From Rotaria socialis (lineage: Eukaryota; Rotifera; Eurotatoria; Philodinida; Philodinidae): DNA of 64,000 nucleotides. Below, piece by piece: positions 1-10,772 of the stretch (position 1 is the stretch's first letter; each line of letters opens with the position of its first letter). The position numbers were made by a program, and so were the translations under genes. The notes beneath the pieces were generated by a model. It saw only the letters and a program-made list of their open reading frames with translations. It made no database searches and was not told the DNA's origin. The stretch is from positions 240,414 to 304,413 of the forward strand of contig CAJNYU010002055.1 of assembly GCA_905331475.1 (NCBI GenBank), read 5' to 3'.

Positions 1-546
1 AAATTCACTGCAGTATAGCAATGTATAATCGTAAGTATTTTCACAAGGAAAATAATAAATGGCATAAATATAATAAATAAAAATATATAGGATTAAAAAA
101 AGCATTGGAAAATAATGTATTATGATGCGTCGCTTTCTTGTTGAAATCCATTGTTCATGAAATACAATAATGTGCCGTTCAAAAGCAGCCCAGGCCATAA
201 ATATGACTCCTCCATCGTACATACCAATATTCACAAACCACCACAAGAGACAAGTCGATGGCTTTGATGGAACAACACTCGAATGAACGATAAAATTGAG
301 ATAAAAAGGAACATCGATTAATTGAGAACCGATGCCAAGAAGCAATAGAATAACGAGGGCATGATTCTTTATGCTAGAGCGTAATTTTCGATCAATAAGG
401 ATACAGAAAATAACAAAAAATGCACAAGCTACGGATGGAATATCAAATAGAAGAAGAATCCAAAAGCGAGCATTACGTGATAGAGAAATTTCGGTGGTAG
501 CTAATGAAATATTTTCTGTATTATTTAAAATTTGGTTGTTATCCAT
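1..546 (-). CDS. Rhodopsin-like G-protein coupled receptor, partial (cut by window edge)
   Basis: An uninterrupted minus-strand frame runs from an ATG at 546 to base 1, giving the first 182 residues of a seven-helix receptor. Visible in order are a short extracellular tail with N-glycosylation sites (NNT, ENIS), a first hydrophobic helix (around WILLLFDIPSV), a second (LVILLLLGIGSQL), a cysteine just before helix 3, the helix-3 end motif FERH in place of the usual DRY, a basic loop (STRKRR), a fourth helix rich in I/Y, and a second extracellular loop with two cysteines. This layout and the WAAFERH motif match the large class of bdelloid family-1 receptors of unknown ligand. It would signal through heterotrimeric G proteins at the plasma membrane. 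Helices 5-7 lie outside the window, so intactness cannot be judged. Confidence 0.8.
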   Translation of the reverse strand, partial: MDNNQILNNTENISLATTEISLSRNARFWILLLFDIPSVACAFFVIFCILIDRKLRSSIKNHALVILLLLGIGSQLIDVPFYLNFIVHSSVVPSKPSTCLLWWFVNIGMYDGGVIFMAWAAFERHIIVFHEQWISTRKRRIIIHYFPMLFLILYIFIYYIYAIYYFPCENTYDYTLLYCSEF

Positions 547-1981
547 ATCTGAAATTTTCAAAATAATCGAAGAATAGTGTGGCAGATGAGAATAAACTAG
601 AATCTGCATCGAATATCGCCTAAGTTGCAGCTGCGATTTCCTATAGATTTTTCTCCTTGACCTAATTTATCCATCAAGATTATTTATTTTCACTGGAAAC
701 AATAAACAAAAGGGGCAGTATATGTATTTTACATGATCATTGCTTTCAATGAAACGGCGTTCGATCATAGTTCTATATAATAAATAATTAAGCCAGTATC
801 AGTCGTATAACAAAACTTGCACGGCAATAGGTGATAATGCTCAAAGAAACATTTCTCAAATCTTTATTAGTACTACGAAGGAAAATAGCAGAAAATGTCA
901 GAAAGTTATTCAAGAACAAAAGATATCATATATGATTATAAATAAGAATGTTCAGTAAGTTTTCACATACTGTACTCAACCGTACGCTAAATCGTTTCAT
1001 TGATACTTTCTCAACGATCATATTTTCTGTTACTCAGTCAGCGCTCGATTGAAATGCTATTTAATATATAACGAACTTAGTATTAACTCACTATGATCAA
1101 ATAGAAGTAACTAAACAACGATAGTGGCGTTCGCTAGTCTTATTTTTTCTAATTCAAATAAAGTTTCAATAAAAGATCCTGACTTATAAACCCATGTATA
1201 CTGTCATTAGAGTATTTTACATTTGATACTTCAGACTTTAGATAGAATAACTCATACATATATTATCATTCAAGTATACCGAGCGCATACGTGAACGAGC
1301 AGAAAAATAACACAAAAATAGTGAGTGAACAGTAAAAGTAACTATATTCTTTCTCGCAGAATCATCGTGAATTGTAAAGTGGAGCGTAAAAGTTTAGAAC
1401 TTTCACGTCAATGCTTCTATTTAGCATGAAGGATTTAAATAACATAATTATTATAAGTTATTACGAGATAAGCTTACAGCCCATACTGATGTAAAGATCA
1501 AATTTTCATCTAATGTAATGTTATCTCTACCGGAAATGAAGAGAATGTCTGAATATCATAAACCAATTTTATTTATTACTAACGGAAAAAATATTATTAC
1601 AAGTTTCAATCTTGATGAATTTCGTTTAGAGAGAAAATTGAATGCGAGTAAAAAATGGTTATCGGTCACAATACAGCAACATTGGAAATTTATGGCACTC
1701 GCACTCTATAGTTTGGAATGTTTGTTCTAATTCGACACGAGAACGCCATGCACTTGAAGGAGGGCAGGTATTTTTCATCGCGTGTTATCATTGAATGCGG
1801 TGTTTTCGATTTACAATCATCCTTATTCTAAATAGTGCCATTACTCGGTTATTCAAGACATGATTGAAATGAGTTTCTTCTCTTTAGTGTTTTGGAACTA
1901 TCCAAAATATTGTTTTTCACATCACCATATGATTTTTTGTGAATTAAAAATCGATCTTAGAAAAATATTACTTTATTGTTG
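547..1981. other. Gene-free stretch
   Basis: AT-rich DNA upstream of the receptor. One short plus-strand frame (1518-1730, 70 codons, first ATG 1518) has no recognisable domain, no neighbouring exon and ordinary AT-rich composition, so I do not call it a gene. Confidence 0.5.
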
Positions 1982-2282
1982 TACCCAGGTCGAGCATTAC
2001 GGCTACCAGAAACGGTCGTATACGGCCGTAAACGTTAACGTATACTGCCGTTTCCTGACGTTTCTCACCGTAAATGACTGTAACTTGACGTTTTGGTATG
2101 CACTGTATTACGACCGTAATTAATCGTGTCATAAACGGTTACTAACGACGGTAATGTGGTCGGATATTTCCGTATCCGATCGTTTATGACACGATACAAA
2201 ACAACTGTAATACGGTGCATACCAAACGGCCGTAAATTATGGTCAAACGGCCGTGTACGACACAAGTTGATCCACCTGGGTA
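1982..2282. mobile_element. Palindromic miniature element (MITE) flanked by TA
   Basis: The element begins CCCAGGT at 1984 and ends ACCTGGG at 2280, with TA directly outside each end (1982-1983 and 2281-2282), as expected for a TA target-site duplication. Its two halves are long imperfect inverted repeats. TTTTGGTATGCACTGTATTAC (about 2091) pairs with GTAATACGGTGCATACCAAA (about 2208), and TCGTGTCATAAACGG (about 2124) pairs with CGTTTATGACACGAT (about 2180). Short ACGGCCGT-like palindromes recur throughout. It has no open frame that makes sense as a transposase. TA duplication is typical of Tc1/mariner-mobilised elements, but the terminal sequence is not one I recognise, so the superfamily is open. 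Confidence 0.75.
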
Positions 2283-3465
2283 GGGATACACTTTTAAAGA
2301 CTAGTATAAGTCATCCTCACTACTGAGATTCACAACTCTAGCTCGTCATTACTTCGCATTCAACACATACTTACAAAGAAGAGGCAAAAGCCAGATAGTG
2401 AAATGATTGTAGAAAGAAGCACAGAAAGATGAGATGATGACGAAATAAAATCAACAGGAAATCGTGACAATATCAGTAAGATTATGTTTAATTAAAAACA
2501 AAAACAAAAAATAATTTCTTTAAAGAACAAAAGACTTTTTTAATGAAGCACTGTTTAGAACGTCGAAACTTGTAAGATGATCTACTCTTTCTTTGTTTAA
2601 GAAGCAACTATGTCGCTCTTCAATCTTCTTCGACTAAATTATTTTATAAAACTAATTTGAGTGTGTCTTCTTATATTCGTAAAAGTAGAAGACAACAGTT
2701 GTCAACTAGGGTGTGTGTGTGAGGGTTTCATTCAGGCTTTATTGATACAAACACCCACACCCTGATATCCTCACACCCACGCTCACACCCTGATACCCTC
2801 ACCCACACCCACACCCTCACTGTGTGTATACAGTAAGACAGAATTCTCTATTGGTATAGTGTTCATTGCGTCTTTAAGTCATATAAGTATTATTATTACA
2901 GAATTCTCGTTGTTGTTCTGGTGAGAATTCTGCCACCCCTTGAATCGAAATGGTGCGAATCACTTGAGAATGTTCTCCCGTGAGTCTTTTGAGAGAAATA
3001 TCATCATCATCGGTATTCACCTTTACTAGATCTTTTGTATGATATGTTCGCGGTGTCAAATAGAATTCAGTATGCTTTCTCATATGTTGACATACCATCA
3101 GAGAGAACGTGAAAAGGTCTACAATCCGATGGGTAAATTAAAATAAGTATGAACTATGATAACTGAAATATTTCATTAAAATGATTGGCTCCCGAAAGGA
3201 AATACAGTGGATTTTAGTGCAATAGAAAAAGTAATGCAGATGATGTCTAGATTTGATATAACGATTAAATGTGGCTTAAAATGTCGATGTAGCATCAAAA
3301 CTAGCATAATGAAAACGGAAAAGTCGTGTTTGGACAGGAGACCGATTTCGGCTATAAACGTCCCCCGTCCTTTGTATTTTTACTAACGAGAATAGTCATA
3401 TTTTTCGTACTCCTTAAGTTAGGTAAGTTTTTATTCTCTGCAATTATTCTTTTTTCAACAAAAAA
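2283..3465. other. Gene-free stretch
   Basis: Holds the CACACCC-rich repeat described separately. A 74-codon minus-strand frame at 2874-3098 has fairly protein-like composition (an acidic DDDD patch, few low-complexity runs). It has no partner exons and no family I recognise. It may be a coding fossil. Confidence 0.4.
2708..2822. repeat. CACACCC/TGTGAGGG-rich repeat, telomere-like words
   Basis: A GTGTGTGTGTGAGGG stretch is followed, after about 30 bases, by C-rich text built from CACACCC, CACCCACACCC and CCTGATACCCTCAC units. The word CCCACACCCACACCC near 2805 equals two and a half units of CCCACA. The bdelloid telomere hexamer, as I recall it, is TGTGGG, whose complement is CCCACA. The array is short and degenerate, so it is at most an interstitial telomere-like tract. 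Confidence 0.5.
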
Positions 3466-4361
3466 ATGGCAAGAGTAAATTCACAGTTTGATACTGAAGA
3501 AGATGATGATAGAAATGATTTACGTTATTTTGATATTCCTTATGTTGCCAATTGCGGCTAACAATTTTTTTTTTCTACTTTTCTAAATTCACCATTATTA
3601 CCCATAGAACAAACTATTGAACAGTTAGTACAACTAATTGATGATATTGATACAAATGTTTATATCATCAAACAAGAATTGAGTGCTGATAATCCCAAGG
3701 ATCTGGCGCTAGATGAATTAGCAGCCAATCATCTCTACACTTTGGAAGAATCCCCACACACAAAATGCGTTTCCTATCGTCTTAACCACGCAATTCGTCG
3801 TGGACTTCTGGAAGAACTTCAACTATGACATTCATACTTAAATTTAATATTAACAGCTCTTAACAAATTACCATCGATAGAGCGACACTGTACAGTTTAT
3901 CGTGGTGTACGTGTACGTTCATGTGACTTATCTGATGAGTATAACGAGGACGGTATATATACACGGTGAACTTTTAGTTCATGTTTACCATCGTTAGATC
4001 AAATGAAGTTACGCAGGTTTTTAGGTACAGGAGGCGTTCGTATTGTCTTTAAAATTGATTGCTATAGCAGCAAACGAATTCCATGGTCGGATGATGACGA
4101 AGCTGTATTGATGCCAGGATTTTATTTTCAAGTTGTTGGAAAATTACGTTCATCAGATGATCTAAATACAGTTTATATTCGAGAAAAACACCATCCTCCG
4201 TTGAAATGATGTCATCTGTACGAATTGTTAAGGCAGTATAAGAAGAAGAACCTCAAAACTCGTCGTCAGTAGTAGCATTTGAAACAGAGCAACAAGAAAA
4301 ACCATCAATAAAACGACGGCAATGTTTCAAGAAAACTGACTCTAACTGTGAGATCAATTAA
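3466..4361 (+). pseudogene. ADP-ribosyltransferase (ART fold) pseudogene
   Basis: Conceptual translation of the plus strand shows an acidic N-terminus from the ATG at 3466, a helical region (EQTIEQLVQLIDD), a histidine/arginine-rich segment, the first ART motif VYRGVR (about 3896), the S-motif TFSS (about 3970), and the end of the catalytic motif as DDEAVLMPG followed by a beta strand. Arginine-specific mono-ADP-ribosyltransferases use R-S-ExE. Here R, S and the final E remain, but the first acidic residue is D. The frame is broken by a stop at 3558-3560 or an unrecognised intron, by TGA at 3826-3828, by TGA at 3967-3969 (where a tryptophan is expected before TFSS), by a frameshift near 4195-4202, and by a further stop in the tail. 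ART genes are greatly expanded in bdelloids, and this copy is clearly dead. Confidence 0.75.
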
Positions 4362-4855
4362 AGATGGCGCTGCGACACTTGTTTGTATCAAAATATTATG
4401 TGAAACTGTTTCTTTTTCGATAAAATTAAAATTCTTTCTGAAAATAAATTCAAATTCTGGTAAAAAAAAGCTGTCTGCAACCTTTCCTAATCGGAACTTG
4501 AATTTGTAAGGGTTACCGCCGAATTTTTAACTGACACAATTTACGCGAAGCTATACTGGAAATAAATATGTACCATGTGAAAGAAAGTTGAGAAATATTA
4601 GCTCAAAATTTCAACTTCAAATGTATTGAGAACCGACTGAGAGGCATCAAACGGTAAAGCTTATCTTATATCAGTGGGAATAATTATATTCGATTGGGTA
4701 AATCATCAGAGCAATAGAAATTGGCGAATCAACAAAAATCTTGTGATTAATATGTTATTACAGTGTCTTCCTTGTAACACAGATACTAATGAGTGGAATG
4801 CGTGTGATTATAGTAAATATGTGTAGCTGTCTTAAAGATAATTTGGAATAAAGTC
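4362..4855. other. Gene-free stretch
   Basis: AT-rich spacer between the two pseudogenes. I see no features in it. Confidence 0.5.
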
Positions 4856-6027
4856 ATGGGTAAAGCTCGTGGATTTTTAACTCCAAAAGCTATTAGTAAT
4901 CGAATAAAATCAAAAGGTTTACAAAAACTACAATGGTATTGTCAAGCATATCAAAAACAATGTCGGAATGAGGTAATTTTTTATTGTAATAATGAAAAAG
5001 AATAATTCTATTCTCGAGTCGTAGCAAACATCACTTCGAGCCTTTTCTTTTTCACGAAAGAAAATTTAACTGCGAATATATAACCAAATGGAATTCAATA
5101 AGAAAAGTCTAAAATGAGTTCTTGATTTTTTTTAAAATCTTTTTCAATAGAATGGATTCAAATGTCATATTTTAAGTGAATCCCATCGACGACAAATATT
5201 ACTTGCCGGTGAAAATCTTGGAAAATATATAGCGGATTATTCATGGTAAATAGATAATGAATGATTCTTTCACTGAATACATCTTTGCTTTTCTTTTGTT
5301 TAGTAAATTTCATAGCGAATTGTTCAGTACATTAAGTCGTTCATTGGGCAGAAAACATATCTTAGCTAATACAGTCTATTGTGAATATATTAAAGATCGT
5401 CATCATATTCATATGACTGCTACACGTTGTTTAGCATTGACTGGTTATGTTCGTTGGCTTGGAAGTCAAGATAAAATAATGAATTTAAATCAAAACTTCT
5501 ACAATCTTTCGAATAGATCTTCATTTTCTCATTCTGTTTTTAGTTCTATTTAGATAAAAGAAAGAGAAAGATATTGAGCCATCAGCACCAGTTTATACTG
5601 AATTCGTTCGAAAAGATGAAGAAAAAAGTAATTATGTGAATTGTCTTGATGGAGTTCGAGACGTGATTTGCTTCGAATTTTTGTATTTGTTAATATAAAG
5701 AAAAGAAAAAAATATTTTAGATGGAAGAAGGTTCGAAAGAACAATTTTGAATTAAATAAGAGCATTTATTTATCTTTTGAAAGAATATTCCTATTGAAGT
5801 TCAAAATCGGTATCATGCTATTATTAAAATGATTGATACAAATGATAAAATTCGAATTGATGAAGTTCATATTGAAACAGTTATACCTGCCATTGGTAAA
5901 AAAAAAATTAATTGTTATTGGAGCACATCGTGAACAATTAGCAATCTTAAGAGATATTCATCCAGATTCATTTTCGATTGATGTTACGTTACTAACGGTT
6001 AGATTCGAGAAAAATATTTTTTGTTAA
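4856..6027 (+). pseudogene. KIN: KIN17 DNA/RNA-binding protein, decayed copy
   Basis: Exon 1 (4856-4972) starts MGKARGFLTPKAISNRIKSK and ends in CQAYQKQCRNE. Exon 2 (5151-5245) continues NGFKCHILSESHRRQ. Together these give the KIN17 C2H2-type zinc finger C-x2-C spacing region in modified form (first cysteines CQAYQKQC, then C-H and H). Exon 3 (from 5304) gives the winged-helix part, with HIHMTAT and YVRWLG. A later piece (about 5800-6027) reads KMIDTNDKIRIDEVHIETVIPA, the C-terminal KOW/SH3 region. KIN17 binds DNA and RNA and acts in splicing and the DNA damage response. The copy is damaged: after WLG the frame turns into unrelated text and stops at 5551-5553, and the KOW region is split by a frameshift in the A-run near 5900-5908. 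A working copy presumably exists elsewhere in the genome. Confidence 0.75.
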
Positions 6028-7411
6028 ATATTCGTGTAGGTGTTTGTTGTTTTAGACTTCAATGTTATGAATTTAGAGTTCTCTTATTTGAAGAAAAAAA
6101 AACAGATTTATCAAAATGATTGAGTTGAAGAAATTGAATATTATCAAAAGAATTAAAGATATTTTCATTACTATTTATTCAGATAAAACAAAAATCAATT
6201 TTTATATGTTTGTAAACTAATTTGTTTGGGAGTTGCCGACGACAACGCTTGAAAGTCTGTGTTGACAAACAAGACGAATTGCTGAACTGGTATGTCGCTT
6301 CTGAGTCGAGACTACGTGCTTAATCACTATGCTGCCACACCAGCTATGAATACATCTTAAAGCACTTCAGACACATTGTGATTTCGGAACTGTTTTAAAA
6401 ATATTAGAAAAGTCATCGATATACATATAATGAACGTAGTTCCCATTTAAACACGATTATTCTCCTAGAAGATTTTATTATGAATATAAGAAAAACTTCG
6501 AGGCTTGATATTTTCTCCAAGTAGAAGCGTGAAACCATTATACAATATATTTATTCAAAATAAGGACTAAACTAAATAATTGAACTATTCACATTTGCAA
6601 TTTCTTGTTCATTACGACGATTAGCGTGCTTTCTAAACCGAACATACTTAACAATTAATCTCGTTAAATTCAACCAATTTCGTTTCCAGCCTCAAGTATA
6701 TATGAAAGGATTTGAATTCATTCTTCTTTAAAATTAAATATTTCGAATAGGTACATTGTATTATAACGCACATTGGTGGGTAACGGGCACTCTGTGTACT
6801 GATTCATTCTTTCATTTTATAGCTGTTTAGATCAGTCTCTTTACTCTTTCAAACAGTATAAACCGCAAGTTTCTAGTTAGCTGCACTATGGTCCTCAATT
6901 CATTCCAAAAATCAATTCATCACAATATTGCCTGTATACATAGAGAATAGCTTATTCGTTTTGAAATAAACAACTACATGATGATTAATCATATGAATAT
7001 ATAAGTAACGAATCAGTCTGTTTTTTGAATTTTACGTAAAAGTAAAATAGACTTTTCATTAGCCGTTTTCTTTGTTCTTATAAAAATCTCTGCTGTATCA
7101 AAAGTTCAATCTGTTCATCTTTCAATTTCTGTAATCATTTGATTTCTGTTATAATGAAGCTTTATTTAATATTTATATTTTCACTAGTATATGATTGTCT
7201 TTTATGTTTTTTGTTGAACGTTTAGAACTAAAAGGAGAGACCTTTTCTAATGTTCGCTAGACGAGAGAATATACTTATGTACTTGAGTATGTAAACTTGA
7301 GTAAAATTAAAATAAAACGTATAAATAATAATTTCTGGTAATTAATATATCATTCTAGAGAGTAAAATATCGTCGTCAATCTTTTTTTTGTCTTGTTGTC
7401 GATCCTTCACG
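6028..7411. other. Gene-free stretch with a tRNA-like relic and an orphan signal-peptide exon
   Basis: On the minus strand, 6344-6229 reads GCTGGTGTGGCAGCATAGTG and onward, resembling a tRNA acceptor plus A-box, with only a poor B-box. At 7080 a TATAAAAA box precedes, by about 70 bases, an ATG at 7154 that opens MKLYLIFIFSLVYDCLL, signal-peptide-like, but the frame ends after 23 codons and no second exon is obvious. Otherwise nothing is seen. Confidence 0.35.
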
Positions 7412-7990
7412 ATGGCTATTGCAGCAAAACAGATTCTTCGACAAAAGATTCGTCATATACTCAAAACGATGTCTAATGAAGATCGTATCTATCAATCGAA
7501 TATAGTTACTAATTATCTTCTTCATCATCCTAAATATCAATCATCTCGATCAATATCAATTTATGTTAATATGAATACTGAAATATCTACTCGTAATATA
7601 ATTCAACATGCATTCCAATCTCAGAAACGTGTTTTCATTCCACGCTACTGTTCTAAATCAATGAATATGGTACGTGTTTATTCTTTGGATGATCTCGATT
7701 CCTTACCTATGACGAAATGGAATATTCGACAACCAACTTTAGATGATCACACTCGAGAAATAGCAACAAATAACATCGATCTTATTATTGTGCCTGGTCT
7801 AGGGTTTACATTAGATGGCTCTCGTCTTGGCCATGGAAAAGGTTATTATGATAGATATTTAAATTCATTAGATGGAAATTTCTATACTATTGGGCTAGCA
7901 TTCCGTGAACAAATACTTGAAAAGAACAGTATTCCAATGAATTCAGATGATATTCATTTAAATGAAGTATTAGTGTCAAAAGACGAATAA
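7412..7990 (+). CDS. MTHFS: 5-formyltetrahydrofolate cyclo-ligase
   Basis: A single-exon frame of 192 residues, close to the usual length for the family. The enzyme converts 5-formyl-THF to 5,10-methenyl-THF using ATP in the cytosol, returning stored folate to the one-carbon pool. The decisive signature is at the C-terminal half: DLIIVPGLGFTLDGSRLGHG followed by KGYYDRYL, the ATP/phosphate-binding block of the family. The N-terminus has the basic helix KQILRQKIRHILK. The first in-frame ATG is at 7412. An in-frame extension upstream has no ATG and follows a T-run, so I start here. The frame is uninterrupted. Confidence 0.93.
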   Translation: MAIAAKQILRQKIRHILKTMSNEDRIYQSNIVTNYLLHHPKYQSSRSISIYVNMNTEISTRNIIQHAFQSQKRVFIPRYCSKSMNMVRVYSLDDLDSLPMTKWNIRQPTLDDHTREIATNNIDLIIVPGLGFTLDGSRLGHGKGYYDRYLNSLDGNFYTIGLAFREQILEKNSIPMNSDDIHLNEVLVSKDE

Positions 7991-8819
7991 TTTATTTTAA
8001 GAAATTATGAATTTTTCTGTTCTTATTTTATGGGCATAATAATTGTTCTGAAATTCTTCAATGATTTGCACTTAATATTCATAGGTTAGTTGGTTACGGA
8101 ATAAAATAATTCTGGGTGTGAGGGTGTAGGTATAATGTGAAGATATGCACCCAAGCTCAGAACTCAAATCATATTTTTCTGATCAAGATCTACAGATTAA
8201 AAGTGAAAAGTTTGCACAATCATATGCATTGCGAATAGCCTTGCAGTAAGTTCTTAATATTAGTAAGTATTTTAGGAATTTGAAAAGGATACATTTCTGT
8301 AGCAGCTTTCTCAAACCGTTATCTTTTGACATATGAAGATAGAAAGGAACTGAATGACGTGGTTTTCTGCAGGTGGAAAAGACCACTAACAGAGCGGAAA
8401 TTTCATCCAGTGTATTACTGAAAACCAATGATATAAAAAATAGAAAATATCAATGTACGTTCGAGAAAAAAAAATACTGTAAACAAAAGATAGGTAATCG
8501 GGGGCTTTCATTTACACCAAATAGATATTCATTCTTGTGCTAGAAAGTATATGTTGAAAATACATTGTTTGATCTGCAATCACTTTTAATAACGAAATTT
8601 TTACATTTGATTTAGCACCGTTGCTTTTCAAGTGTTCATTTATTAAAAGATCATGTGTCAACAATAGTAGTGCTAGCATCTTTTTAATTCATCAATTGTT
8701 TTTATACCAACAATCAATTTCTACTCAGTATTTTGACAATACACATTGTATTTCTTTGATCGTTTCATTACTTGAATTTCAACGTGAAATTTTTTCTCAT
8801 TGAAATTTAAAATAGAAAA
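7991..8819. other. Gene-free stretch
   Basis: Apart from the short dispersed repeat at 8105-8160, I see only AT-rich chance frames here. Confidence 0.45.
8105..8160. repeat. Short dispersed repeat, copy 1
   Basis: The text GTGTGAGGGTGT, then about 10 bases, then ATGTGAAGAT and CACCCAAGC matches, with gaps, the sequence at 47893-47945 (TGTGAGGGTGT, ATATGTAGAAGAT, GGGACCAAGC). The ends (TTCTGGGTG and CACCCAAGCTCAGAA) are partly inverted, so it may fold as a hairpin. Confidence 0.4.
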
Positions 8820-9979
8820 AATATTTTAAAAACATGTCGAATTTTTTATAATATTCCGAATTCAAGATGAAAATGAAAAGAATATAAATAATGAATTCAT
8901 CGGATGATTACTAGCTCATTTATCCTCAACATTTCCATTTATTAAAGAGATGAAAGACGATCATAATATCAAAGTATGATATCTTATTGATCAAAATTAT
9001 CAAAAAAATGCAAACAACTATATGCTTTAATTGAAAATGATAATTATCTTTGGATGATATTGATTAAAAATCATTTTAAATTTAAATTATATCAACAATA
9101 TGTTCATGAAATATTTTATAACAAGAAACATTCAGATTATGCTTTATATCGTACGGATAAAGATAAAGAAAACTCGGAAAAATCCTTTCGAGAAAATCAA
9201 GGAGTTCATATGTGTATTACTTGGTGTATTAAATATGTTAAACGGTAAAAACAATAGTGATGGTTATTTAGCTTATAAAAGTATACGTGAACAAAAATTA
9301 CGTCCTCGTACAAATGAATTTAAAATGTTTGGTACAATCGAAGAATTCTTTGAATATTATTTTAAAACAAATAAATATTTGAATAAAGAAAATATTTTAC
9401 AAATATCATTCTATAAATTAATTTATCGTTATTTAATTGAATCTAACCGTTTATTAGCTGTTGATTTGTTTGAAATAGGCTTACGTTGTACACAAGATCA
9501 TTTAAATTTCAGGAACAAATTATATCCTAAACGCAAATATGATATAAAAAGTTTAGCGGGTCGATGTGTTCGATTATATACTGTTCTATCTCTTTTTCTA
9601 ACTGGCATAAAAGGTCAATTTAAATCAATATTACCTTGAATCTATGAAATCATATGCCGTATTAAACTGGATAAGAATGAGGAATATCTATAACATACTA
9701 TAATGAAAGTTGTAGCCAAGATCGTTATATAGAAAAAGTGCACAATGTTATTTTTATGCATTAGCTGATTATGGCCTTGATTGTGAATGTGATGAAGAAA
9801 AAATGAATTTTGAATAGTTTGAATCAAACTATTTATTACATAGTAATCAAAATTGGTTTAATCAAACAATGGGTGAAATAAAAGTATTCCAATTATCGGA
9901 TATTTATTTTGAATTTCAAGTTTTCAAGCGTATAGAAAATCGTATTTTGTGCCGTGTAAATTCAAATACTGTTGAGTAA
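8820..9979 (+). pseudogene. Unrecognised decayed gene
   Basis: Protein-like text continues across this stretch only if the frame is changed. Pieces in order are FIIFRIQDENEKN, then LAHLSSTFPFIKEMKDD, then LYALIENDNYLWMILIKN, then a long open stretch (9100-9639) containing FGTIEEFFEYYFKTNKYL, ISFYKLIYRYLIESNRLL and SLAGRCVRLYTVLSLFLTG, and finally YFYALADYGLDCECDEE and FQLSDIYFEFQVFKRIENR. Stops at about 8912, 8977 and 9640 and at least two frameshifts interrupt it. Composition and hydrophobic pattern look like real protein, not chance, but I do not recognise the family. The long 9100-9639 frame is the best-preserved part. Confidence 0.45.
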
Positions 9980-10258
9980 AAACGAAAAGAATGAGCCTGT
10001 AATGTCAATTATTTAAGAAAACGCTGCTAGAATGCGTGGGTATTCAAATTCTTCTAACACTCAAACCCTCCAATGCCAATGCCCGAACATTGTGATTATG
10101 GCTTTCCTCCATTCTGCCTTGCCCTGACAGAGAGGATCCATTGCTGATATTTATTTGTCAAAGTAAAGCAGCTTAAATAAACTGAGTGCTCAGTCGTTTC
10201 TCATACTAGTAAAATTCGGTGACCAATTAAAGTGATTATACAGTTAACAGTTATTAAT

Positions 10259-10350
10259 TCATCAGTTGAAAATCTTGAGGATGTGGGTTCGGGTGTCGAC
10301 TTCTAAACGTAGTCAAACCCACGTCCACATCCAAAATTTTCTTGATGATA
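10259..10350. repeat. Imperfect palindrome, G-rich arm
   Basis: The left arm (10259-10300) contains GAAAATCTTGAGGATGTGGG. The right arm (10309-10350) contains CCACATCCAAAATTTTCTTG, which is its reverse complement with a few mismatches, leaving an 8-base loop. Transcribed RNA would form a long hairpin. Confidence 0.6.
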
Positions 10351-10701
10351 ATTGTAACATTGGCTACGATGCGTTGGCTTTTTATACGATACCTAAACAT
10401 TGCTGTTTATTAAACCATTTCTTTATCGTGCGAAAACAAGTATCTTTCGTTTTCTTTTATTGTAAATATTTCTTTAGTTATATTCAGCTCATTATGTTTT
10501 TTCTTATCAAAAATTTATTACTTAGGCTACTGTGTATAACGACAATAATATGTAACCGTCGTCAGACAAATTACGTATGAAAATATTTCTTTTTCTAATA
10601 AACATATGTTTTTTTAGTTTAATAAAAATGTATGAATAATAAGTGGCAATTTTAAGTATCTAATATTCGATCGTAAGTAGCCACTATCATTTATTATGTA
10701 T

Positions 10702-10709
10702 TATAAATA
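10702..10709 (+). promoter_or_regulatory. Possible TATA box of the secreted acidic protein gene
   Basis: TATAAATA lies about 70 bases before the ATG at 10773, a reasonable distance for a core promoter plus short 5' leader. It is in AT-rich DNA, so chance is a real alternative. Confidence 0.35.
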
Positions 10710-10772
10710 TATAATATCGACATATTGAATTGCACTGGTCTCTTAAATTTGATATTTCAATCTGGGAACAAC

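Larger units (their letters stand above)
9980..10772. other. Gene-free stretch with a palindrome
   Basis: Contains the 92-bp imperfect palindrome described separately and the promoter of the next gene. A 104-codon frame at 10266-10580 overlaps the palindrome and is judged a chance frame. Confidence 0.45.

Noticed and set aside
1518-1730. 70-codon plus-strand frame
   Set aside because: No domain, partner exon or promoter, and its length is within chance for AT-rich DNA.
2065-2265. 66-codon minus-strand frame inside the palindromic element
   Set aside because: It lies entirely in the inverted-repeat element and its residues follow the palindromic words, so it is not a protein gene.
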